In this document: positions 32,271 through 39,900 of the stretch, piece by piece
Position numbering within the stretch: position 1 is the first letter of the stretch
Layout of the letters: each line of letters opens with the position of its first letter
IMG/VR virus record: IMGVR_UViG_3300040801_004562
Span: 1 to 64,000 of that record
Strand: one strand, 5' to 3'
Length of the DNA: 64,000 nt
DNA from: a virus
The notes under the pieces: generated by a model
Told to the model about the DNA's origin: nothing
The model's input: the letters and a program-made list of their open reading frames with translations, nothing else
Databases searched by the model: none
Program-made: the position numbers and the translations under genes

Positions 32271-33430
32271 ACTTTGCCAACCTGGATCGTCAGGCTGCGA
32301 TGTACTTCCGCGAGCTGAACGCTGCTGTGGCGGACGTCTGCAGCCACGCCAAGTTTATCCTGGGACCGGAGGTAGAGCACTTCGAGTCCCTCATGGCCGA
32401 GCGCTGCAAGAGGAAGCACGCCATCGGCTGCGCCTCCGGGACTGATGCACTGACCATGGCCCTGATGGTTGCCCGTTCCTGGAAGAAGACCGGGGGAACT
32501 GTCCTGACTTCTCCCTTCTGCTTCGTTGCGACGGCGGAGGCTGCTGCCCTTCTCGGGATGGAGGTCCTCTTTTCGGACATCGAAGTCGAGACCTTCTCCC
32601 TTGACCCGGAATATGTCTGGGCGGAGGTGAACCGGCAGGCCCCCTGGTGGCGTCCTACCGACGGTCGACTCCGGACCCTGGATGCGGTTGTGATCCCCAA
32701 TATGTTTGGGAGGATGGCCCAGTGGGAGCGGTTCGAGAAACTCCAAGCGCGGGGGATCATCCTTATTGAGGACGCTGCCCAGTCCTTCGGTGCCTCACGG
32801 GGTGGTAGGCCCTCCGGGTGCTTCGGTGATATGTCTATTCTCTCGTTTTTCCCCACCAAGCCTCTGGGATGTTATGGGGACGGTGGGATGGTCCTGACCG
32901 ACTCTGATGAATACGCCGACATGTTGCGATCGATCCGGTCCCACGGCTGCGGGAATTCCAAGTATGATCACCGGATGGTCGGGATGAATTCCAGGCTGGA
33001 CACGATCCAGGCTGCTGTCCTGCTGACCAAGATTGAATGGGTAGAGAAGGAGCGGTCCCGGCGGATAATGACCGCCCAGCACTACTGTTCCGAGTTTGAC
33101 GGGCTCGACTGGCTGTACGTCCCTGAACATGGGGAGGACTCAGCCGTTGCCCAGTTCTCCCTTCTCCTTCCGAACAAGCGGATTCGGTACGCGTTCCAGG
33201 AATACATGAAATCCCAGGGAATCCCGACCATGGTGCACTACCCGAAACCGTTGAATTTACAGGTCCCCTACCTCGACGGGAAGGTTTACGAGCAGGCCCA
33301 GGAAACGTGTGGGAGAATAGTCCAGATCCCCTGCGATGCTTACATGACAGATGAGGAAGTTCTTCAAGTGGTGACGGCGGTGAAGATGTTCGATTCCGCC
33401 CCAATGTTCGGATTGACAAGCGAAGGATAG
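32267..33430 (+). CDS. DegT/DnrJ/EryC1/StrS-type sugar aminotransferase
   Basis: 387 residues. CASGTDALTMAL near 51, TSPFCFVATAEAA near 76, LIEDAAQSFGA near 164 (Asp contacting PLP) and SFFPTKPLGCYGDGGM near 188 with the PLP-binding lysine are the signature of sugar aminotransferases, which convert keto sugars of nucleotide-sugar pools into amino sugars. The nearest partners (epimerases, deacetylase, glycosyltransferase) are 14 kb upstream, so the pathway is split between two operons. All key residues are present. Confidence 0.9.
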   Translation: MNFANLDRQAAMYFRELNAAVADVCSHAKFILGPEVEHFESLMAERCKRKHAIGCASGTDALTMALMVARSWKKTGGTVLTSPFCFVATAEAAALLGMEVLFSDIEVETFSLDPEYVWAEVNRQAPWWRPTDGRLRTLDAVVIPNMFGRMAQWERFEKLQARGIILIEDAAQSFGASRGGRPSGCFGDMSILSFFPTKPLGCYGDGGMVLTDSDEYADMLRSIRSHGCGNSKYDHRMVGMNSRLDTIQAAVLLTKIEWVEKERSRRIMTAQHYCSEFDGLDWLYVPEHGEDSAVAQFSLLLPNKRIRYAFQEYMKSQGIPTMVHYPKPLNLQVPYLDGKVYEQAQETCGRIVQIPCDAYMTDEEVLQVVTAVKMFDSAPMFGLTSEG

Positions 33431-33480
33431 GAATAGCCGAACGGGACTGTGGCGGTCCCCAAACTGAGAGGAGATTGACA

Positions 33481-34965
33481 ATGGCTGCAAAGAAGACGGA
33501 GGTTGTGAAGGCACCCAAGAAGAAGACCGAGATTGAGGTGCTGAGCAAGAAGCTGCAGATTGCCCTGCAACGGCACGGTGAAATGCAGAACAGTATTTCG
33601 CGGGATGGGAACCAGCTTGTGGTGCCCTCCTTTATGAAGCTGCAGGATGCAGCGGATGCGATCATGGCCTGGGAGACGGCGATGGAGGATGACGCCACCC
33701 AGATCCTGGAGTGGAAAGGACACCGGACGGAGATCCTGGTTGCCATTGAAAGCGGGCTGAGGAAATGCTTCGGGCAGTTCTTCGGAACCTCGTCTGAAGT
33801 GCAGACGTTCTTTGGGGCCTTCAAGCAGAGCGGACGTCAGATCACCCTGTCTGTTGGTCCAGGAAAAACGAAGACTGTTCCGATCGGTCGGGTGACCATC
33901 CCTGGCCTGCCGATTACGATGGATGTTGGGGCCGGGAATAAGTCGTCGGACAACCCGATGGAGGATGTTGCCGGGATCAGGCTCAACTACAAGAAAAAGT
34001 TCGAGCCCCTTGTTGCCATGATCAAGACGGCAGTGGACGAAGAGTTGAAGAAGAACAGCGTCTTCAAGGGGCAGGCGGTTGATAGCGACTTCAACTTCCT
34101 GGACCTGAACGCGTTCCCGACAGACAAGATCGTCTACTCTGAGCGAATCCGGCAGCAGCTTGACGGCAACGTCTTCGGGCCTGTCCGAAACTGGAAGCGG
34201 CTGATTGAACTCGGCCTGTCGGTGAGACGCTCGATCCTGCTGCACGGCCAGTATGGGACCGGCAAGACCCTGACGGCCCTGCTTGCTGCCAAGTGCTGCC
34301 TGGAGAATGGCTGGACGTTTATGAACGTTCTGCCCGGCGGGTCGATTACGCACGCCATTGATTTTGCGAATCGCTACCAGCCCGCGCTGGTGTTCTTCGA
34401 AGACATCGATATGGTGGCGGGGCACGGCAGAACCAGCGGGGTGAATGAAATCCTGAATGTGGTGGACGGGTTCCTGTCGAAGCAGTCCAAGGTGATGATT
34501 GTTCTCACGACGAACCACACCGACAAGATTGAGAAAGCCATGCTCCGGCCGGGACGGATCGATGCCGTTATCAAGATGGGGGATGTAGACGCCAATGTCC
34601 TGCTGAAAATGATCCAGTCGTACTGCCCGAATATGACGAACGGACTGGATATTGGCTCGCTGGTCAAGGCGTCTGAGGGATTCACCCCGTCCTTTGTTGC
34701 GGAAGCCTGCCAGCGCTCGGTGCTCTATGCTCTGGAGCGGTCACGCGGGAACGGCGGGGAGCTGAAGATTGCCTCCGAAGACATCGAAGCCTCGCTGATC
34801 GGACTGCGCGACCAGTTTGAACTGATGACTGCGAAGGCGAATATCCCGCCGACCCCGATGGATGCGGTCTTTGCCGGGATGCTGGAGCACCACCTTGCCG
34901 GGCTGCGGAACCAGATATCGACGATGCTGGAGAAGGAGTTCGGTATGGAGAGGGAGGACCGATGA
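33481..34965 (+). CDS. AAA+ ATPase, Cdc48-like core
   Basis: 494 residues from ATG 33481 (GAGGAGA upstream). The first 180 residues are a lysine-rich and then mixed N-domain without family match. The AAA core has Walker A HGQYGTGKT near 255, Walker B LVFFEDIDM near 302, sensor 1 VLTTNH near 341 and arginine finger region RPGRIDAVI near 355. Such proteins unfold or remodel complexes. It differs from the Ycf46-like ATPase at 8.7 kb. No partner is evident; the next gene overlaps by 4 bases. Confidence 0.85.
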   Translation: MAAKKTEVVKAPKKKTEIEVLSKKLQIALQRHGEMQNSISRDGNQLVVPSFMKLQDAADAIMAWETAMEDDATQILEWKGHRTEILVAIESGLRKCFGQFFGTSSEVQTFFGAFKQSGRQITLSVGPGKTKTVPIGRVTIPGLPITMDVGAGNKSSDNPMEDVAGIRLNYKKKFEPLVAMIKTAVDEELKKNSVFKGQAVDSDFNFLDLNAFPTDKIVYSERIRQQLDGNVFGPVRNWKRLIELGLSVRRSILLHGQYGTGKTLTALLAAKCCLENGWTFMNVLPGGSITHAIDFANRYQPALVFFEDIDMVAGHGRTSGVNEILNVVDGFLSKQSKVMIVLTTNHTDKIEKAMLRPGRIDAVIKMGDVDANVLLKMIQSYCPNMTNGLDIGSLVKASEGFTPSFVAEACQRSVLYALERSRGNGGELKIASEDIEASLIGLRDQFELMTAKANIPPTPMDAVFAGMLEHHLAGLRNQISTMLEKEFGMEREDR

Positions 34966-35159
34966 CCGCTGCCTGGACCTTGGAGGTTTGCATCCACGGG
35001 GTGCGAGAGGAGCCGGACGGCCACCCTTGCCCAGAATGCCAGAAAATTGCAGCGTCGCTGGGATGGGAGGTGGTGCCCGGAATTGCCACCTATATTTTCA
35101 CGGAGGATTGGGTACGGAGGAACAAGAAAAAATTTCCAGAATTACTACCGAATGAGTAA
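34962..35159 (+). CDS. Small protein with CPECQK motif
   Basis: 65 residues, ATGA overlap with the AAA+ gene. CIHGVREEPDGHPCPECQKIA near residues 10-30 suggests a metal-binding knuckle. Its stop codon lies inside a hairpin (ATTACT/AGTAAT) that is repeated downstream. No family recognised. Confidence 0.65.
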   Translation: MTAAWTLEVCIHGVREEPDGHPCPECQKIAASLGWEVVPGIATYIFTEDWVRRNKKKFPELLPNE

Positions 35160-35217
35160 TCTTACGGGAGAGCACAGCCTGAATGTCTACCGCTGAGCAA
35201 TTCTACGGGAGAGCACA

Positions 35218-35249
35218 GCCGGTATTACTACCGAGTGAGTAATACCGGC
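35218..35249 (+). terminator. Long hairpin, probable terminator
   Basis: GCCGGTATTACT (35218-35229) pairs perfectly with AGTAATACCGGC (35238-35249) around ACCGAGTG; a T-rich stretch follows after a few bases. The same hairpin core with loop ACCGAATG is at the end of the preceding gene. Confidence 0.6.
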
Positions 35250-35656
35250 TTCTCCGTTTCTTCTTTCCTCAGTTTACTCCGATACCGTAGAGCATGTAGT
35301 AAATCACCGCCGTTTTCCCTCGCGACGAAATTTTTGACGAAAAATCCAGGCATTGCTTTTGCTTTCAGGTTTTCCGTTCAGAAGTCGTCGCAAATCCACT
35401 AATACCAACGCTTTCCCGAACGACGCCGCATTTGACCAGCAAGGAACTTTCGACCCGACCGCCTTCCCCTTATATTGACCTCCGCGATACCGTATATAAC
35501 GAATCTTTGTCAAGATCTTCGAACTTTAGAGCGGCGATGCTCGGCGAGAAGTGGCGACGGGACATTCAAAACCCAGGCCACCAGTTTACGTCAAAAAAAC
35601 CCGAAAATTTTTTTGGGTCCCACCTTTTGCCCCCTTTGAGCCGTTGAGCAATTCAT

Positions 35657-35674
35657 TTTGCAAACGTTTGCAAA
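35657..35674. promoter_or_regulatory. 18-bp palindrome site 12 (exact)
   Basis: TTTGCAAACGTTTGCAAA, 97 bases before the promoter at 35771. Confidence 0.88.
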
Positions 35675-35770
35675 TTCCAGAAGACCACAGACCCGACACC
35701 TTTATATAGGCGCTCCCGCCAGACGAAAATTGCCGAAAGACGCTTTTTTTGCTTTAGTCGTCGAAACTTC

Positions 35771-35799
35771 TTGACGAAAAGAATAACATAGGGTAAATT
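35771..35799 (+). promoter_or_regulatory. Conserved-spacer promoter, CATAGGG family (copy 2)
   Basis: TTGACG, 17-base spacer ending GAATAACATAGGG, TAAATT (35794-35799). Confidence 0.88.
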
Positions 35800-35841
35800 G
35801 AAACCATGATCACAAACCCCAACAGCATAGGAGGCGCCACC

Positions 35842-36162
35842 ATGTCAGACTTCCAAGTTGTCGGTGTCAAAGTCCAAAAAGCGGAGAAGGCCAGTCAGAA
35901 ATGTCGGATTTACATCCATCCGGAGAGCTTCTCGGTTGCCCAGAATTTTATTGATCGGGCCTACCGGGGCGGGGCTGTCGAGCCCCACAAGATCTACAGA
36001 AAACTGGTCCTGCCGGAGGTTCTTGAGAAACTCGGCCTGCCTGCGGATGGTGTGAAGTTTGGGTGGAGCCGCAAGGCCGGTTGCTCCTGCGGCTGCAGCC
36101 CCGGCTTTGTCTGCAACAGCGGGCATCTGTTCGGCAAGGATGTCTTTGTCACCATCAAATAA
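35842..36162 (+). CDS. Cys-rich small protein, paralogue of 36962 gene
   Basis: 106 residues from ATG 35842 (GGAGG). The C-terminus GCSCGCSPGFVC is a compact four-cysteine motif, preceded by LPADGVKFGWSRKA. The same layout recurs in the gene at 36962 (LPADEVKFSWSKVAGCKCGCSPGFIC), so they are paralogues in one accessory block. The N-terminal part (VAQNFIDRAYRGGAVEPHKIYRKLVLPEVL) is helical. A metal- or Fe-S-binding role is possible. Confidence 0.7.
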   Translation: MSDFQVVGVKVQKAEKASQKCRIYIHPESFSVAQNFIDRAYRGGAVEPHKIYRKLVLPEVLEKLGLPADGVKFGWSRKAGCSCGCSPGFVCNSGHLFGKDVFVTIK

Positions 36163-36169
36163 TTCAGCC

Positions 36170-36187
36170 GGGGGGCTTCGGCCCCCC
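36170..36187 (+). terminator. UUCG hairpin between genes
   Basis: GGGGGGC-TTCG-GCCCCCC, directly upstream of a ribosome site and without a T-tract. It could act as a weak terminator or mRNA stabiliser. Confidence 0.6.
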
Positions 36188-36203
36188 TGAAAGGAGATCA
36201 AAA

Positions 36204-36446
36204 ATGTTCGTGACCCAGCCTGCAAAGAGACAGCCCGTTTCCCGGAAACTCTATTATGCCATCTACAAAACCCAGGACGGCCTGGAGTTTCATGTCGGCC
36301 GTAAGATCCTGGAGGTTGCCCGCAGAGAGTCCCTGTCCCAGTCGATCCCTTCTGCTTCCCCTCTCAGAGAGATGGTTCTCAGTGACTGGAGACGTCAGGT
36401 TAGGATTTACCGCATGGCCAAGGTTGCTGATGAGAGCGAGTCCTGA
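36204..36446 (+). CDS. Hypothetical small protein
   Basis: 80 residues from ATG 36204 (AAAGGAGAT). A short beta segment (KLYYAIYKTQDGLEFHVG) then a basic helix. No family recognised. Confidence 0.65.
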   Translation: MFVTQPAKRQPVSRKLYYAIYKTQDGLEFHVGRKILEVARRESLSQSIPSASPLREMVLSDWRRQVRIYRMAKVADESES

Positions 36447-36465
36447 TCAATCCCGCTGCTGATCC

Positions 36466-36492
36466 GGGGGGCTTCGGCCCCCCTCTTTTTTT
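36466..36492 (+). terminator. Intrinsic terminator (UUCG hairpin plus T-tract)
   Basis: GGGGGGC-TTCG-GCCCCCC followed by TCTTTTTTT. A promoter of the CATAGGG family begins 40 bases downstream. Confidence 0.9.
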
Positions 36493-36531
36493 GCCGAAAG
36501 ACGATTTTTTTGCTTTAGTCGACGAAACTTC

Positions 36532-36560
36532 TTGACGAAAAGAATAATATAGGGTAAATT
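36532..36560 (+). promoter_or_regulatory. Conserved-spacer promoter, CATAGGG family (copy 3)
   Basis: TTGACG, 17-base spacer ending AATAATATAGGG, TAAATT (36555-36560); the only copy with ATAATATAGGG. Confidence 0.88.
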
Positions 36561-36594
36561 GAATCAAAACTTGAAACAAACAAGGAGACCACCC

Positions 36595-36894
36595 ATGAAA
36601 AAAATCAGCAAGAAAGACCTTTTCACTCCCGGAATGAAAGTGACGGAGACCAAGGAGATGGGCGGGACCATGTACGGATGGCGGATGATCGGCGGCCACA
36701 TGGGGGCGCGCATCATTGACACCATGCTGAACAAAGCCCGAGCCCTTGGTCTGGAGTGCTTCCTGCCTCCTGCCTATGAGGGGCCTGTTACCTATCGTTC
36801 GGAAGACCACAGTGTGGTCCTGACTGTCCGGAAGCACTATGCCCGGACGGCCAGCAAGAACATGTTCACTGCGGCCCTGTGGATTAGGGACTGA
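36595..36894 (+). CDS. Hypothetical small protein
   Basis: 99 residues from ATG 36595 (AAGGAGAC). Glycine- and methionine-rich middle (KEMGGTMYGWRMIGGHMGARIID), then a helical and basic end. No family recognised. Confidence 0.65.
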   Translation: MKKISKKDLFTPGMKVTETKEMGGTMYGWRMIGGHMGARIIDTMLNKARALGLECFLPPAYEGPVTYRSEDHSVVLTVRKHYARTASKNMFTAALWIRD

Positions 36895-36902
36895 TGGAGC
36901 CG

Positions 36903-36918
36903 GGGGGCTTCGGCCCCC
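36903..36918 (+). terminator. UUCG hairpin between genes
   Basis: GGGGGC-TTCG-GCCCCC followed by TTCATTTAT; possible weak terminator. Confidence 0.6.
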
Positions 36919-36961
36919 TTCATTTATAACCTGCACCCCAACGCTCAAGGAGACAGCCAAC

Positions 36962-37267
36962 ATGCTTAAAGTCACCGGAATCAGCGTACGCAAGTATTAC
37001 AACATTGATCGGGTCGGGAGAGTCTACTGCCAGCCCCCTGCTGGAATCATCGCTGCCCAGATTTCAGAGTCTTCGGCCACCCTCCAGCGCCTCTACCGCG
37101 AGCAGCTCCTGCCGGTCCTGTGCGAGAAATTCAAGCTCCCGGCTGATGAGGTTAAGTTCTCGTGGAGCAAGGTTGCGGGTTGCAAGTGCGGGTGCAGTCC
37201 CGGTTTCATCTGCAAGAGCAACCACCTGAAGGGAGTGGACGTCACTGTTCATTACGCGGTTGAGTAG
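36962..37267 (+). CDS. Cys-rich small protein, paralogue of 35842 gene
   Basis: 101 residues from ATG 36962. Same C-terminal block as the gene at 35842 (GCKCGCSPGFIC) but a diverged N-terminus. Duplicated cysteine-motif proteins in the same operon group suggest a conserved accessory function, of unknown nature. Confidence 0.7.
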   Translation: MLKVTGISVRKYYNIDRVGRVYCQPPAGIIAAQISESSATLQRLYREQLLPVLCEKFKLPADEVKFSWSKVAGCKCGCSPGFICKSNHLKGVDVTVHYAVE

Positions 37268-37273
37268 AACTTT

Positions 37274-37290
37274 GGGGGGCTCCGGCCCCC
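37274..37290 (+). terminator. UCCG hairpin between genes
   Basis: GGGGGGC-TCCG-GCCCCC, followed by TCC and a ribosome site; no T-tract. Confidence 0.55.
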
Positions 37291-37309
37291 TCCAAAAGGA
37301 GACAGTCAA

Positions 37310-37714
37310 ATGTACGCATTGATCCACCAAGAAAAGACGGAGAGCCAGAAGGAGAGCCTCGGTGGGTACAACTCCCTTCCTCCCAACTGGGCGGAGATCA
37401 CAGAGAAGGAGTTTTCCCAGTCGAACTTCTTCTCCTACACCCCGGAGTTTGTGGAGTTCCGGCAGGCCCCTCTGGATGGGACGTTTACTGGAATCCATCT
37501 TTTCCACTTCTTTGATGGGACCGGGGTGGCGCTGACGCGGGACTACTGGAAGGGGACGGTTCGTTACTTCAAGTTTGCGGCCTGTGAACACTCCCTTGTT
37601 GAGCTTTCCGGGGAGGATTGTCGGGCTGCTGGGATTCACCACGCGGGAAACTGTTACCATGTTTACCGCTGCACGAAATGCGGTTTTGTCCAGTCGATGG
37701 ACAGCTCGGGCTGA
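37310..37714 (+). CDS. Hypothetical protein with C-terminal zinc-like Cys pair
   Basis: 134 residues, AAAGGAGACAG upstream. YHVYRCTKCGFVQSMDSSG at the end has one C-x2-C pair, and CEHSLVELSGEDC earlier offers further ligands. No family recognised. Confidence 0.66.
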   Translation: MYALIHQEKTESQKESLGGYNSLPPNWAEITEKEFSQSNFFSYTPEFVEFRQAPLDGTFTGIHLFHFFDGTGVALTRDYWKGTVRYFKFAACEHSLVELSGEDCRAAGIHHAGNCYHVYRCTKCGFVQSMDSSG

Positions 37715-37764
37715 TCACTCCAAACCGGCCACCATCAGCAGGGGCCAAATAGAAGGGAGACGGT

Positions 37765-37935
37765 ATGAAACGCGAAGTGTGGTCTGTCTGGAAAGAGGAA
37801 GACGGCTGGTGGAGGGTCCAGCTCCCCAACGGGCGGTTGGAATACAAGACCAAGCGTCAGGCGCGGCTGGTTGCTGACGCGATGAAATCCATGCACGACT
37901 CATTCAAAAAGGAGGCGACTGGGGAGCACGCCTGA
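37765..37935 (+). CDS. Small protein MKREVWSVWKEEDGW-
   Basis: 56 residues from ATG 37765 (AAGGGAGA 7 bases upstream) to TGA 37935. Tryptophan-rich start (WSVWKEEDGWW) followed by a basic helix. The frame is open and has a good ribosome site, and the palindrome with terminator follows its stop. No family recognised. Confidence 0.6.
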   Translation: MKREVWSVWKEEDGWWRVQLPNGRLEYKTKRQARLVADAMKSMHDSFKKEATGEHA

Positions 37936-37940
37936 TCCAT

Positions 37941-37958
37941 TTTGCAAACGTTTGCAAA
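37941..37958. promoter_or_regulatory. 18-bp palindrome site 13 (exact)
   Basis: TTTGCAAACGTTTGCAAA immediately before an intrinsic terminator and the next promoter. Confidence 0.9.
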
Positions 37959-37959
37959 A

Positions 37960-37996
37960 CGCGGGAGGATTTTTTTATTCCCCCCGCGTTTTTTTT
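37960..37996 (+). terminator. Intrinsic terminator
   Basis: CGCGGG (37960-37965) and CCCGCG (37983-37988) pair, extended by GGA/TCC with one mismatch, then TTTTTTTT. Confidence 0.8.
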
Positions 37997-38016
37997 GCTT
38001 TAGTCGCCGAAACTTA

Positions 38017-38045
38017 TTGACGAAAAGAATAACATAGGGTAAAAT
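38017..38045 (+). promoter_or_regulatory. Conserved-spacer promoter, CATAGGG family (copy 4)
   Basis: TTGACG (38017-38022), 17-base spacer ending AATAACATAGGG, TAAAAT (38040-38045). Confidence 0.85.
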
Positions 38046-38110
38046 GAAGCCATGAAAATGAGGAAACCCCACAGACCACAAAAAGCAGAGTCAGAATAGG
38101 GGGAGCAGGG

Positions 38111-38230
38111 ATGGTTGGAGTGATCACAAAAAAACATTGGTTGATGGTCGGAAAGACATTTGGATGGCGGAAAGCGGTCCGGCTGCTGCTGAGCCGCAAG
38201 CCCGTGGCACTCTCAATTCTTATGGCATAA
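38111..38230 (+). CDS. Small basic hydrophobic peptide
   Basis: 39 residues, start ATG 38111 behind GGGGGAGC. MVGVITKKHWLMVGKTFGWRKAVRLLLSRKPVALSILMA is too long to call a family and is shown here only by its parts: basic amphipathic centre and a hydrophobic end. It stops 11 bases before the next start. Could be a leader or small toxin-like peptide. Confidence 0.4.
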   Translation: MVGVITKKHWLMVGKTFGWRKAVRLLLSRKPVALSILMA

Positions 38231-38241
38231 GGAGAACGGAC

Positions 38242-38892
38242 ATGACGCACAAAGACCACATTGAAAAACTTGATGGATTGCTGGGGAAGCTCGCTCCGAG
38301 AGACAAAGTTTTTGCCTCCAGCCTTTCACAACAGTTCAAGAGTCGCGGGAAGCTGTCTTCAAAACAGTGGGCGTGGGTTGCAAAACTGATCGAGCGTGCT
38401 GAGGCGCCGCCTCCACCGCCACCCAAAAAAATGGAGGTTGGAGATCTGCAGGCCCTTTATCGGATGTTCGGGTTTGCCAAACAGCACCTCAAGTACCCGA
38501 AGATCCACCTGCAGGCCGGTGACCAGCCGGTGATGCTTGCGGTTGCCGGGGAGCGGTCAAAATACAATGGCAAGATCATGGTGACGGACGGACAACCCTA
38601 CGGCCGCAACAAATGGTGGGGAGCCATTGACGCCTCCGGTTGCTGGGAACACCCGAGAGCCGGTGTCCCCGATGCGGTTGTCGACCTGATCCGCCGGATG
38701 GCTGCTGATCCTTCCGGGACGGCCACCGCGCACGGTTCCCTCACTGGTCACTGCTGCTTTTGCAATTCCAAGTTGACCGACGGCCGGAGCAAGGTGGTTG
38801 GGTACGGCCCCACTTGCGCGAAAAATTTCAACCTTGCCTGGGGGACGGCGAAACAAGCCAGGGAGATGGAGCGAGAGTGGGCCACTGCCTGA
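38242..38892 (+). CDS. Protein with C-terminal zinc ribbon (DUF6011-like)
   Basis: 216 residues from ATG 38242 (AAGGAGAAC). The N-terminal third is a short helical unit (SSKQWAWVAKLIERAE), then a proline-rich linker (APPPPPPKK, about 55-63). The end has GHCCFCNSKLTDGRSKVVGYGPTCAKNF, a zinc-ribbon style seen in phage proteins annotated as DUF6011. No enzymatic motif is visible. Terminator follows. Confidence 0.68.
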   Translation: MTHKDHIEKLDGLLGKLAPRDKVFASSLSQQFKSRGKLSSKQWAWVAKLIERAEAPPPPPPKKMEVGDLQALYRMFGFAKQHLKYPKIHLQAGDQPVMLAVAGERSKYNGKIMVTDGQPYGRNKWWGAIDASGCWEHPRAGVPDAVVDLIRRMAADPSGTATAHGSLTGHCCFCNSKLTDGRSKVVGYGPTCAKNFNLAWGTAKQAREMEREWATA

Positions 38893-38904
38893 TCTGCTGA
38901 CCAC

Positions 38905-38934
38905 GGGGGGCTTCGGCCCCCCACAGTTTTTTTT
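38905..38934 (+). terminator. Intrinsic terminator (UUCG hairpin plus T-tract)
   Basis: GGGGGGC-TTCG-GCCCCCC, then ACAG and eight T's. Confidence 0.85.
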
Positions 38935-38973
38935 CGAAATGTCGATAAAAAACACTTTAGTCGACGAAACTTC

Positions 38974-39002
38974 TTGACGAAAAGAATAACATAGGGTAAA
39001 TT
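38974..39002 (+). promoter_or_regulatory. Conserved-spacer promoter, CATAGGG family (copy 5)
   Basis: TTGACG, 17-base spacer ending AATAACATAGGG, TAAATT (38997-39002). Confidence 0.88.
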
Positions 39003-39035
39003 GAATCAAAACTTGAAACAAACAAGGAGAGCAAA

Positions 39036-39236
39036 ATGAAGAAAGACTGCCGGTACACCTTCTGCCACAAGAATGACGGAACCCTGATGGAAGTTGCTTG
39101 GAACCAGGGCGCGAAAGAATGGTACGGTGAAAACGGGCGGTTTGACTTCAGCAGAAAGTCAGCCAAGGAAGCCAAGGCGATGCTGGATCGCTGGGGGTAT
39201 GACCTGAAACCCATTGCGGTGTCAAAACTTCGGTAG
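39036..39236 (+). CDS. Hypothetical small protein
   Basis: 66 residues, AAGGAGAGC upstream. KDCRYTFCHKNDGTLMEVAWNQG then EWYGENGRFDFSRKS; alternating short beta strands. No family recognised. Confidence 0.65.
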   Translation: MKKDCRYTFCHKNDGTLMEVAWNQGAKEWYGENGRFDFSRKSAKEAKAMLDRWGYDLKPIAVSKLR

Positions 39237-39250
39237 ACCTCAACCTGAAC

Positions 39251-39267
39251 GGGGGGCACAGCCCCCC
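39251..39267 (+). terminator. GC hairpin between genes
   Basis: GGGGGGC-ACA-GCCCCCC, immediately before a ribosome site; no T-tract. Confidence 0.55.
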
Positions 39268-39284
39268 AAAAAAGGAGGCCCCAC

Positions 39285-39596
39285 ATGACCAGACAGACCA
39301 TGAAAAACCGGATCAACAAGGTTCTTCACAGCAGCACCAAAGGAATCCACCGGGATGATTCTTGGATTCCGGTGCATGATGCCTTCAGAGCCCTGGAGTC
39401 CAGCGGGTACCCAGTCATCATCGTTGGAACCTCGTACCGCACGGACGAGAACGGAAACCCCTGCCAGAAGCGCTGGAACTTCACGGTTCCCCATCCTGAC
39501 GGTGGAAAGCCCTTTTCCGGGATTGTGGTCGCCTCCGGGTGCGGCACTGTCGCAGATCCCCTGTCCCAGTATGATGTTGTAGCGTATGTCTCTTAA
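39285..39596 (+). CDS. Hypothetical small protein
   Basis: 103 residues. Basic start (RQTMKNRINKVLHSS) then a beta-rich body with VIIVGTSYRTDENGNPCQKRWNFTV. No family recognised. Confidence 0.65.
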   Translation: MTRQTMKNRINKVLHSSTKGIHRDDSWIPVHDAFRALESSGYPVIIVGTSYRTDENGNPCQKRWNFTVPHPDGGKPFSGIVVASGCGTVADPLSQYDVVAYVS

Positions 39597-39610
39597 CCTG
39601 CTTTGTGAAC

Positions 39611-39628
39611 GGGGGGCTCCGGCCCCCC
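39611..39628 (+). terminator. UCCG hairpin between genes
   Basis: GGGGGGC-TCCG-GCCCCCC, followed directly by AGAAAGGCGG, the ribosome site of the next gene. Confidence 0.55.
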
Positions 39629-39642
39629 AGAAAGGCGGATCG

Positions 39643-39870
39643 ATGAAAACGGACAAAACCTTGATGGCCGGAAAAATTGACGTGGTTGTCGCTGGTAGAC
39701 TCTTGGAGGCGGAGTATGTGCTGTACACTCCCCACCGTTACTCGACGGTGGAGCACCTGGATATCCTGGGTGCCTGGGAAAAGAATGGCGTGAGACTCGG
39801 GGAGGATGAGCTTGACGCCCTGGACTTTGATCTTGCGGTAGAGGTGGAGCGCGCTCTCGGACTGACGTGA
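39643..39870 (+). CDS. Hypothetical small protein
   Basis: 75 residues from ATG 39643. DVVVAGRLLEAEYVLYTPHRYSTVEHL is beta-rich; the end is acidic (DELDALDFDLAVEVERALGL). No family recognised. Confidence 0.65.
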   Translation: MKTDKTLMAGKIDVVVAGRLLEAEYVLYTPHRYSTVEHLDILGAWEKNGVRLGEDELDALDFDLAVEVERALGLT

Positions 39871-39900
39871 TCCACCCTGCCTGGAGAGGGGGTGAGTTCG

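Larger units (their letters stand above)
35160..35841. other. Intergenic region with repeats, terminator, palindrome and promoter; no gene
   Basis: Contains a direct repeat CTACGGGAGAGCACAGCC-like word (35162 and 35202), a perfect hairpin (35218-35249), an exact palindrome (35657) and a CATAGGG-family promoter (35771). A possible 71-codon frame at 35432 has no ribosome site and is not called. The rest shows nothing recognisable. Confidence 0.6.

Noticed and set aside
35432-35647. Possible 71-codon + strand gene in the intergenic region
   Set aside because: No ribosome site, no promoter placed for it, odd composition.
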